From Capitella teleta (lineage: Eukaryota > Annelida > Polychaeta > Capitellidae), in NCBI GenBank assembly GCA_000328365.1, contig KB311953.1, positions 198,856 through 262,855 of the forward strand: DNA of 64,000 nt. The letters run 5' to 3'. A program made the translations under genes and the position numbers. The notes beneath the pieces were generated by a model, which was not told where the DNA came from, made no database searches, and saw nothing but the letters and a program-made list of their open reading frames with translations. Positions 32,515 to 43,393 of the stretch are shown here, in pieces (the first letter of the stretch is position 1; each line of letters starts with the position of its first letter).

Positions 32515-35500
32515 ATGAAGATGTCTGAAGCTGACGGCTTATCATCCGAAGACCTTCGTAACCGCCTCTATTATGCTTTGAAGCAGAAAGGCTTAGTGGA
32601 CTCCCTCAAAGTAGGTCAACCTCACTTCCAGTTCTCGGATTTCAATCAATATATTTCAGTCACAACTGAGAAATCGACTTGTGACTGAGCTGCAGAATGT
32701 CGGCTTGAGTCAGACATTTCCAAACTCAGATTCAGATGGAGGAAGTTTATTACTGAGAGCGTCTAATAGTCTTGTGGCTGAGCATCTGCGTCGCTGCCAC
32801 TATGACTACTCATTCAGCGTATTCCTTCCGGAAATTTCCACCTCAGAGGATAAGGTTGGTCATTTTTTGACCAGACAAACTAAACAAAGTTCTCATCTCG
32901 AAAAGAACACATTCATTAACCAAGAAACATGAAAGAGGGCAAATCCAATTAATTCTCTTGTTCACAGTTGCTCAAAGTTAAAGACTTACTTCAACTGCTG
33001 CATATCAGTCCTCACTCAAAACTCTACAACTCACTGGTAAGTGAACAAAACTCTTTACAAAACTCACTCCTTTATAATTTTCATGTTTATTTCATAGATA
33101 AATCGCCAAACTGATGACAAAGGTATAGAACATTTTAATTTTTTGTAAGTCCTTCAAAGTTGCTTTTTTCAAGGTTTCTTATGGTCACTACTGGTTGAGA
33201 TAGCTGGTTCCAGCGGGCAGTCGAATCAGTCGACCGCATGCCAAACGGAGGAGGTCAGAATTCCTGCTCCTTCCTCTTTGGGTAAGATAGAGCTTGTCTA
33301 CGAAATTGAGTCTGAATTATTATTATTTTTGTGTGCAACAGAAACAGAGTTCCGCAAAGTTGAGGAACATTTTGCTGCTGTTAGAGGGAGCCACCAGGAT
33401 GTTGGAATCGAAGAGCGCGTTCTTTCCTACCAGCAGAAACTTGAGCAGCGAATGACGACTGAACTCTCCCTGCAGATGGCGCGCTTCAAGGAGAACGAAC
33501 TCGCTCGCATGCGCATGGAGGAGCGCGAAAACAACCGCCAAGCGGTGGCTAAAGTACGCAGAGAAGTAGGTCATCGAAACAAATCTCAATTCAAACTTTT
33601 AAAGCGATAAAAATTCAGTTGGACAACCAATACAAAGTGAAGTCTGAGGCGCTTTTGGAGAGGGAACGGCACGCCAGGGAGCGCTTACAACAAATTGAAC
33701 AGGTTAGCAATCAAGTGCTCATTGCCTTTGATTAATTGTGAATTAGATGACCGAAAGGGAGACCTTCTCTCAGCGTCAGTCAGTCTTAGAAGAAATCGAA
33801 GCCGTTCGTCAGCGGGAAGTAACGATGCGTCGCCAGCAGGAGATTGATCAGCGGTAGATTGATTGAACAATTAGGCGTTCAATTAATATGCTCATCTTGT
33901 AGAGAGAAGGTTCTTTGGGAAGAGAAGATGAAGTCCCGCGAAGAATTGGCAAAGGTCCAGGTTGAAACTGGGCGTAAAAAAGAGATGGAGTTTGATCAGA
34001 GGCTTAGAGAGGAGTGCGCCCGGTAAGCTTGTATTTGAATATTCATCATTACCAACACTCATTTGTTACCATGTTTGTCGTGGGTTACTACTTTTATCAG
34101 ATTTTCTTCCATACTAGGTGGATGAAGAGATGATCCGAAGATTATTTAATTTATTAGTTAATATCCACATTTCCACATTTTATATTTTCGCTGAATTTCG
34201 TTCTGGTTGAAAATACTTATTTTGCTCTCAGTGACTATTGGCCTCAAATTATGTACCGTGATTGTGAGGAGAAATAATTAAATATTAAATCTGTTCATTC
34301 TTTGTGTATTCAACTTTTTCCATCAAGAGTGAAAATTTTTATTTTGATTACAGGTATTATTTTTTGTACGCAGATTCACACATTTTATATTGTTCATTTT
34401 TGTATGGCATTAAAACTGAACTTTGGTTTGAAATCTTCATTTGTTGATTTCAGGTTTAAGCTAGAGGAGCAACAGAGGTACATGGAACGTGCGATGAATT
34501 TAGAATTCAGAGAAAGCAAAGTGCAAGGTGAACGTCTCGTTTTAGGATTTTACAAAATTTAATTTATTGTTTTCATTAAAAAGATGATGAGCGAAGATTG
34601 TTTAAAGAACTTCAGGATGTTGCATGTGTAAAGGAAGAGTTGAGAACGAAACGCCATGAAGTCAACCGTCTGGAGGTATTCACTTTGACTTTTTTATTTT
34701 GTATAAAATTAATTTGGGTTTAAAGTATTAATTTGGGTTTAAAGTACTTTTTCCGTGTATGTATATATATTTTTTTCCCCAGGGTGAGTTAGCAAAGGCT
34801 CAGAGGAATTTAATTTCGAGTGAAAAGGAGATTGAAATCCTCAGCGACAAATCACGCGAGGTGCGTCTCAGTCTGAAATAATCACTCATGAATATATCTG
34901 TCTATATACATTTTTCATAAATTTCAAGATGGCTGACTACCAAATCATGAAGGAACAAAACGCGATAATGAAGAAAGAAATTGATTCACTGAAAACGTAA
35001 GATTATATTTATTGAATTATTCTTGAATTATTTTCTCGTTTTAAGGCGCCTGACCGAAGTGAGCAGAGACAATATGATGGAAAGACAAAGTATTTCACTT
35101 TTAATGTCCTTTAATCTGAGATAAATATTTATTCTACCAAAACAGAGCAAGAAAGTTTGCTACGAGAAATGACAGACTTGGTGTCTAAACCGACTCCAGA
35201 AGTCCTGCTCTTACAAAAGGAACTGGACAAGCAACGAAATGAATTGAAACAAGACAGAGCGATCTTCGAGCATTTCAAATACCAAGCTGAACGCAAGCTA
35301 AATGATGAGGTGATTTCCACACAAAATAGTTCCTGCAATTCACATTTGAAGAAATTGTAATAATAATATAAAATTACTTTAGATTGACAGAAATCGTGAA
35401 TTATTACGCAAGTATGAAGAACAGACGTTGCAGATGAGGGAGGCTGGTCGTGAGGTTAAAGACCTTCGTCAGCAATTGCTACAAACACGCTCTGGTTGGT

Positions 35501-37031
35501 TATCAGCTAATTAACTAATAAAATTAATTTATTTTCGTGCCAGCGCTTGACAATGAAGTTTATCGCAACCCTAAGAATCCTTTGGCGCTCAACTTGAACC
35601 AGTCAGTATTTTTTTTAATTCTTTTTCTTTTTCTTTGATGAATTTTCAACATACTTTTATCCCATAGCTCCGGTTCTTTTTGTGACTTAGCTGACAATCC
35701 GGCTGAGCTGGCTGAGCCACTTAAACTCTCAGCTAAAATCTATGACTCTCCACGCAGTCACATGTAAGTTCTTGATCTTTATATCTTGACCTTGACCTTG
35801 TTCTTGTCTGGCAGGGGTCTTCCGATCAACACAGAGGATTCTGAAGACTACAGTTACTCGCTGGATCTTGTACAAGAAACCAAAAGGAGGCTCCGAAATT
35901 TAGAAACCGAGGCTCAGGCATGGAATTTATTTGATCAGTTAAAATATAAATATAAAATTTTTCTTTTCTTCAGAATCTTGAGCAGAATTATCGCAATTTC
36001 CATTTGCGTTTAGCCGATCCCCCATCTCCTCTGAGGTCTCCTGTCGTTAAGGAAAGAGTTCCTGATGCCTCAGGTAATTTTTTAATAATTTTAGTTATTT
36101 AAGCAATCACGTCTTTTCATAGTTCTAGCCACTCCCCGTAAGCAACAACCCCCTAAGGTACTCCCACTCTCTTCTACCCCTGCTCAGCCGAAATCAAGCA
36201 GCCGGATAACTCAGCCGGCTCAGCCGTTCAGCTCTAGCCTGACAGACTCAGTGTTTTCCCCCTTGGCTTCACCCATACAGTGAGTAAAAAATTTTGTTTC
36301 TTTCATTTATTTCTTCCTCTCAGTCCGACCAAACAGCCGTTGCGTGTTGCTGACTTAGACACACCCGACAGGCGTCATGAGAGACCAGCCCAGCCGCCAG
36401 CTGCTGTTGAACCAGCTGCTGTTGAACCAGCTGCTGCAGCTGTAGTATCTCTGGATTCAGCTTGGAAATCGCAAGGTATACTTTTGCTGTATAGATATTT
36501 AACAGTGGGCTTCATGTATCATTTCTACAGTTGTTGAATCTCGACCAGAAGCCCCCCAGATTGAGGAAGATATGGAAGCGACTGTTGCTCAGGTCAGTGC
36601 TCCTGACAAAAATATTCATGAAGTGAATTATGAAATTCAGGAGCAGAAAGATGAGCCAGCGGAGGACAACATAGATCCGGTGATGTTGAAATACATGGCC
36701 ATGATACAAGAGCAGAAATCTCAGGTCAGTCAGTACATTTGAGGCGATCAATTTTCTAAACAAAACTTTTTCCAGCCGGAACAACCTAAGACCCCTGAGA
36801 GGACGGTATGTTAATTTATGTTAATTATTTATATTTATCAATATTATCATTATTAGGATCACTCCCCAATTCAATCTGAACAAGACTTTACTCCGAATGA
36901 TGATAAAAGGTAATTTGAGAGAAAATTTAAATTCAAGGCTGATAAAATTTAATTCTTTTAAATTTTTATTTTTATTTTCCTCCCACAGCGATATTTTCGA
37001 AGCATCTGATCGAAATGATGACTTTTGGTGA
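32515..37031 (+). CDS. OFD1: OFD1: LisH / coiled-coil centriole and ciliary basal-body protein
   Basis: OFD1 caps centrioles and is needed to build cilia. About 27 exons join in phase: 32515-32610, 32660-32854, 32968-33036, 33098-33122 (25 nt), 33174-33281, 33342-33565, 33619-33702, 33747-33853, 33903-34022, 34454-34527, 34584-34675, 34793-34860, 34929-34996, 35046-35089, 35146-35309, 35383-35494, 35544-35601, 35668-35763, 35814-35917, 35974-36073, 36123-36279, 36324-36475, 36531-36592, 36641-36724, 36776-36805, 36857-36909, 36989-37031. The LisH region (DLRNRLYYALKQKGLVDSLK, LRNRLVTEL) and ASNSLVAEHLRRCHYDYS match human ELRKKLYQTF and ASNSLVADHLQRCGYEYS. Long coiled coils follow, then LDNEVYRNPK (human LENEVYCNPK) and a C-terminal LKYMAMIQ block. 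The protein ends DDFW (human DDSW). The intron after 35917 starts with GC. A 5' UTR exon probably ends before 32476. Confidence 0.95.
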
Positions 37032-38174
37032 TGTTTCTGAAGAATAATTTTCATTTGTCTGTGATAATGTTGATTCTCGTTACAATTTTGTTTCCTCTGT
37101 CTCTTTAATCTGTTTTACATTGTAATCTTAGACTGGATAAATTATTTATTCATTTCAATCAACGTCTACTTTGTCCCATGGGAAACTGATGCCAGATCTA
37201 GAAAGCATGCAACAAACCTCCACTGAGGTCAACGCTTACATCATAACGGACTCTTAGTTCCACAAGATGTAACCGACGATCATCCTGAATCCTCGGTTAT
37301 GTAACGGACTCATTGGCTGCCTTTCACTGGTCTCCAGCGCTACTGAAAAGAAGCACCGGCACACATTGATGAAAACTCACCCCTTTTTTGGTTACCATAG
37401 CAACAATATGTTAATGAATGAAAATTTTGTGGATTTTTATGTGAAACGCATGATTTATACCTGTAATTTAAATTATGGCACCTAGAATTATGAAAAATAC
37501 AAAGGCATCAATGAGTGAGGAATAGAAGAGATTTTTCCACTCTGTGGCCACAAGCAATAGCTGTGGATTACTGAGGTGGTAAGTAACTCTGATCGAAGCA
37601 AGAGCAATTATATTCTGTGACATTTCTTTGGTAGCAAGAAAATTGACCAGCCTGAAGAACACATAATTATATACTTTGGCGCATTGAACTTACATGTACA
37701 TCGAATTGGAGATGTTCGATATTGGACTGGTTATGACTAAAGTAATTGTCCTATTGTTAACAATGGGATCTGTCGAGTGATCAGATCTTTCAGCAGTTCT
37801 CATAAAAGAAATCTATTCTGCCTGACTGAGAAATTTGTATTGTAATTTGTCTTCAATATCATAGTTGATTTTTTCTTTCTTTTTTTTCTTCAAAAAATGG
37901 TATCTCATCACTGCCCAAAGTATCCATCTAAAAAGGTTCTGAAATAAGTACGTTTAACTGTATCCCCTCTTTACATGTATCTGATTATTATATGTCTGAA
38001 CAATAATTAATTATTGAAGAAAATGAGTCAATATAGAAAAAATTCAGATTCTATCATACTAGAAATATTATTTATTTACATCAAAAACTGGAATAAAATC
38101 AAGAAATCAAGAAACAAAATAAAGGTGCAAAAAATCGATAAGTGAGCAGTTCATGATCAGATTTGCGATCATCA
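37032..38174. other. Intergenic, tail to tail between OFD1 and SREBP
   Basis: No gene seen. It holds an RFX-type X-box at 37392-37405, and TTTATT strings near 38072 may be the SREBP poly(A) signal read on the minus strand. Confidence 0.5.
37392..37405. promoter_or_regulatory. X-box (RFX-binding) motif
   Basis: GTTACCATAGCAAC is an excellent match to the RFX X-box (GTnrCC, spacer, rGyAAC). RFX factors drive ciliary genes. It lies about 360 bp after the OFD1 stop codon and not in its promoter. Confidence 0.5.
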
Positions 38175-41100
38175 TCAGTGCACTGAGATGGGATGTGATG
38201 CTTCAGGCACATGGTGCTTCAGCATCATGTTATGGCAATTCTGAAGTCCTTTGCGGTCATTCAGGCGACTGTACGACTGAGCAGCTTGGCTCAAGAGGGA
38301 CGTTAAATGACCAGGAGTGGACATCTGTGGTGGCAGGCGACATGCCATCATCAGTGCTTGGGCCCTCTCTCGCTCACTCTCCACTTCCTGAACGCCAACT
38401 TCCTCTTCTGTGCAACACAAAAAATACATCAATTAGAAAATTGAAATAAAAAAGTATGAAAAAAGGATTATCTCTATACAAAATATCAGCAATTTGGGGC
38501 ATTAATTAAATATTTTAATCACCTATATCAGAATTGTTGAGGTTCTGTGGGATCCTTCGACGAAGATTGCGATCCAGAAGTTGCTGGGTGCGTGCTGGAC
38601 TGGCCCCCGCCATCAGCCTCGAAGTGGCCTCGTGCAGGAAAACCCTCGGCAGAGCTGCCTTCAGGGACTGAGACAACTTGCGCAGACTGCTGAGGTCTCT
38701 CTGGAAAGCCAGGAGCTCCTCATCCGACACGCATGCAGGGTCATCTGGATCAGCCTGCTCCTGTTGCCAGACTTCAGTGCGGGTTGTGAGAAGCCAGTCA
38801 CACACCAGCAACTGTACGCCCTGCAAACAATAACACAAGAATTACAACAAGATCATAAAAATGTATCAATCTTAGAAATGGAATTCAGTTTTGGTAGTAG
38901 GACGCCTCACATTGATTGCACTGCAGGAGCACTGCACCGGTTGAACTTCCATGCAATGCAACTACAATGCACCAATGTGCAAAGCGTATTCCGCTCAACA
39001 CTCTGTAAATAACATTAACAAGACCAACCTGCACAATGCTTGAGTTGTGTGACTCTGTGGATAGACTGATGCTCTCCTTCAACAGTTCACCAGCTCTGTT
39101 GCACTGTTTGATGCAGTTGAAGCAGCACGCTCCAGTCACGCTCCCTGACACAATGAACCACTTGCGAGCCTTGTATGCAATGAACACCGCTCTGGCTAAT
39201 GGGTCACTGCAAAACGCAAAACCAACAAAGTCAACACTAGAAACACTTCGGAATCAATAACTTACTCGTCAATTTGAAGCAGTTTGGGGAATGAATCAAG
39301 CACAGAGTACAGCTTCTCAGCGGCGATGTCATCACCACTGAGCCAATGAACACCCACAGCCGAAATGGCCGCCCACCAGCGAGAAACCTCATCCATGCCT
39401 CCGATATCAATCATGCTGGATCCAACCGCAAAGGCACGAGGACACACAGCAGCAGACGCAGAGCACTCAGTCAGGAGCTGAATGTACTGCAGGGCATCTG
39501 ACGAATGAGGGGCCCTGTGAATTCAGAATTATAATTACACGTGAAGAATGGTGAAAGACAAATTACTTACCCATCACGGCCTTTGTTGGGTCCAACGATG
39601 TTATTGTTTTGATAACCAGGGGTAACCAAGGAGTAGAGCGAAGTCTCGAGGAGGTGTTCACGGAACGCCCGGGTAACGTGAGCCAGTGGGTCGGCTTCGT
39701 TGCCGCTGGTGCTGAAGATGGAGTCCCTGCCAAAGCAGTCCCATCGACCGTCCACGAAGAAGCGGTGTCCCTGAGGGTGGCACAGCCAGCGCATCGAGCT
39801 GGGCGTGTTGGCTCCGCGTGTAGTGCACACACGACGTGCGCGGCACACAAAGTATCGCTGTCAAAAAAAATTACGTCAAAATTAAGATATCCAGAGTTGA
39901 AAATACCCACAGCAGCGAATTGCAGCACAGCAAACGCATGCAGCTTGATAGCAACAGCGCACGTGGCATAGACTTCAGCTAGGGTTTCCGTTGAGACCGT
40001 ATCAGCCGCAGCTTCAGCAAGATTGACGGCAGACAGGGCGAGGTGAATGCCAGTGCCTCGGATGCCGGCCTTCACATGGCCAGTCAGGTGCAGTTGGTGC
40101 AGTTTGTGGTAAACAACGGCTGCATCACGAGCGGACGTGCGCACTTCCTTCGTGGAAACATGGCCCCAGAACTGACCAGCGCGGTCACCCAGCCATCGAC
40201 CCACATGAATGCGGTGCAAGAACTGACGGAATGACTGCCAGAAGAGGCTGGCCACCAGGTCAAACTTAGACGTCGGCAGGGGTCTGTTCAATGCACGCAG
40301 GGCGTTGCGAAGATTTGTGCCAGCTTCAACATACTTCCCCTGGAGACAAAATTACATCAAAATAAACATGTGAGGACTGATTGAACACTCACCCTCGCAA
40401 GATCCAGATCCGCTTGCTTGCGCCATCGCCAGTAACGCACGGACGACTCAGAAAGAGGCTTCGTGACAGGTTCACCAAACACAAAGAGCCGAGCGAGAAT
40501 GACGCAGACGATAACCGTGTTGACGAGCCACATGAAAGCAGACGGCATGATCCACTGCCACCAGGTCAGCTCAGCATCTGTGGATGGCAAAAGTTACATC
40601 ATAATAACCTCACCAATGCAAGGCGTACCTTCAACTCCACTTAGCATACGGCCACCCGCGTGCATGCGTGAGAAGTCAGAATCCGAGCCCTGTAGGCTGA
40701 TCCCTTTTCCGAGGATCTTTCCAAAGGGGTTGAAGGCCAAGACGGCAAACATGAAAATGCAGACAGCCATGCGGGAACGATCGAGCATTCCCTGGAAGTC
40801 CATCATTGTCTCAGTGGCCTGCTTCTTGGCAGGACTGCCGATTTCATCAAATTCAGGACTTCCCGGGTTAGAGTCTGTGTCAATTCCAGACGTGGAGGGG
40901 CTGATTGAGCCTGGCATCGGGCTGCCCTGGTCTGAACCAGGAGGTGTCGGGATGGATATCTCTTGCTCAGGGGCTGTGGTAAGCAGACCCTTGATGTTAT
41001 GCTGAGCAGCCATCTTGAGCGCCATGTTCTCTTGCTTCAAGCGCGCGTTGGATGCGTGCAAGAATCGGATGTAATCACACGCCTTCCTCAACACTGCGGA

Positions 41101-42801
41101 CTTGTTCAACTGCAACAAAATATAAATGCGATTGTGCAAACAATACTTTCAATAGCAGCAAAGTGAGCCAACCAACCTTTGCTTCAGGTCCGACCACGAG
41201 GTCTTTGAGTTCGATGATTTTATCGTTGATGCTCAATCTGTATCTTTTCTCAATGGCGTTGTGCGCAGTCCTCTTCTCGCCTCGTCCTCCGTTCAGCAGA
41301 GGTGAACCTACGACCTTGGTCAGTCGGTTGATGGGCACCTTATCATCAACCATCTGCACAGGAATGCTGGTGGTGGTCAAGATGGAAGGCGTTGCCGTGC
41401 TAACGATGGTTGGCAAGGTAACTGCAGTGGCAGCCGTGTTGGCCAGAGTGACAATGGTCGGCTGTTCAGCCTGCTTGATGACCTGTGACTGAAGTAGTAG
41501 CTGCTGGAGCTGTTGGATGCTCAGCTGTCCCACTGTGGTGTTGACCTGTTGTTGTTGGGTGGGGACCTGCGCTGGCTGGGCGCTGATGATGATCTGCTGG
41601 GGGTTGCTGGGAGGGGAGATGGGCTGCTGCAAGTGCTGTAAGATTAGCTTTGGCTTCTGGGGCTCCATGACCGGAACGGTTTGAGCGGGGGAGGTGGTGA
41701 GGTGGATCTGTACTGGCTGCTGGTTCTGCGCCTGCGTCTGCTGAATGATCTGCTGCAGTTGCTGCATGGTCGTTGGCAGTTGTTGCTGTTGCTGTGCTTC
41801 ACGCGCAGCTATGTGCTCAGCCAGCTGAGAATGCAGTTGGACATAGCGGGCCTTTGTCTTGTTCTTGGTCACTTGTCCTGGCGTCGTAGTGACCAGAGGG
41901 GAGATCAGGGTGGTCAGGGGTGGCGGGCTCTTCTCCGCTTCTGTCTTGATGATGATCGACGGGGCCAGAGACAGCTCCTGCTGAAGGATGCTTGGCGTGG
42001 CTGTGACGCTCTGCTTCATGGTGACGGTCGCTTGAGGCTGAGGCGCTGCGCTGCTGAAGGACGGTGTGCTTGTCGTTGTGCTGATGGTCTTGGGTGGACA
42101 GTTGAGGATGTCAAGCGTCTCCAGGTTGAGAGTTTCCTCGCCAAGCGCCATCGATTCCGGGTTTTCCTGCTTGATGATGCCAGCAAGCTGGTCTCCAAGC
42201 AGACTGTTGAGATCTCCGCCCAAATAGGCATCTTGGTTGATGTATTTGACAATATCTGGAAAATAATTAAACCATTAAAGAAAATTAAACAGGTGGAAAT
42301 AGGTAGAGATTACAATAACAAACATTGAAGCATGAATCATTTCATTCTATGAAAAAATAGTACGTTATGGTCACAGCAGTCTGATCAGACAGCATGAGTC
42401 ATAATGTATTTTAAGTATTTCGAGATGTCGCGTCATGTTTCAATTAATTGCCTGCATTCAACAAATTTATAGTTTCGAAAAATCGAAGGAACTCAAAGAC
42501 CAATTAAGCAGGATTAAACTGACTATGTAAATTACTTGTGTTGGCAGCTGACAACTTGTCAATGTTGTTTATCAACTCGATTGGTGTCAGACGGTAGAGC
42601 GAGAAATCGCAGAGTGACAGGCAACTTTGGAGGCAAATAACTTTTGATCTACCCGACAGATTTTCCCCAAATTTGAACAAAATGTCACTTACCATCTAAC
42701 TCAGTTAACATATTCGTGTCGTATTCTGATGCGGAGGGAATATCGCTTCCCAGGTCGGATAATCCCTCCGCCTGCGGGAGCCATCCGTTCGGATCAGCCA
42801 T
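38175..42801 (-). CDS. SREBF: Sterol regulatory element-binding protein (SREBP)
   Basis: A membrane-bound bHLH-zipper factor released by S1P and S2P proteases to switch on sterol and fatty-acid genes. Exons (minus): 42801-42693, 42255-41177, 41109-40629, 40577-40393, 40339-39911, 39857-39571, 39514-39266, 39206-39029, 38820-38523, 38407-38175. Seen in order: acidic N-terminus; Q/T-rich activation region; b[23 protein letters not shown] with the SREBP-specific tyrosine; zipper; DRSR just before the first membrane segment ([16 protein letters not shown]), as at the S2P site; a luminal loop with RMLS, which fits the loose S1P rule but not the classical RSVL; a second membrane segment ([20 protein letters not shown]); and the SCAP-binding regulatory domain ([42 protein letters not shown]). 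It appears complete. Confidence 0.97.
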
Positions 42802-43393
42802 CTTCTTGCACTGAGAAGTAGCGCCACGGCACTCCACCAATCAGAGCGCTCCTTGACATCAGACCATTTGACGTCATCACAACTCATTTTGACCTACTAC
42901 GCATGCGCAGTATGCGATATAATTATGCATCTGGACCATAATTTGCATACGACTTTACGAGCATGCGTAGTAGCGATCGTATGTTTTATTGACCTTATGA
43001 ACTCTGTGTTTACCTACATGAACTATTTTGACCTAATTCAGATGCGCAAAGTGGATGCGCAATCGACTTCCGCGTGCAGGACGTAAACAAACGTCGAACT
43101 GACGTCGAGTCGTGATAGGGGTGGAAAAATAGCATTATAGATGCGGAGATGTCGTCGGCTGCACTGTTATAGTTGTCAGCAATTTTAAGTGATTCAATCT
43201 AGGATCACTGTGGTCATTTTGACACCTTTCCAGTCATTGAACGTCTCAGATTAGGCAAATCACGGATTTTGCATTGAATCATCAGCATTGGGCGATTGCT
43301 GATCGAGAGTTCCAGCTTCAAGTTCAAGCTTGAGCCCCAAGCTTGCAAGCAGCATAATAGCATTGCCGACCTCAGTGACTTCACTTCGTCATA
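42802..43393. promoter_or_regulatory. Bidirectional promoter region of SREBP and SQSTM1
   Basis: The two start codons diverge across 592 bp. The region has a CCAAT box (CCACCAATCAG, 42834-42844), a perfect CRE/ATF palindrome TGACGTCA (42869-42876), NRF1-like GCATGCGCA strings near 42900, related GCATGCG/ATGCGCA strings near 42961 and 43041, and a further TGACGT near 43100. No TATA box is obvious. Shared control of the two genes is an inference. Confidence 0.6.
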
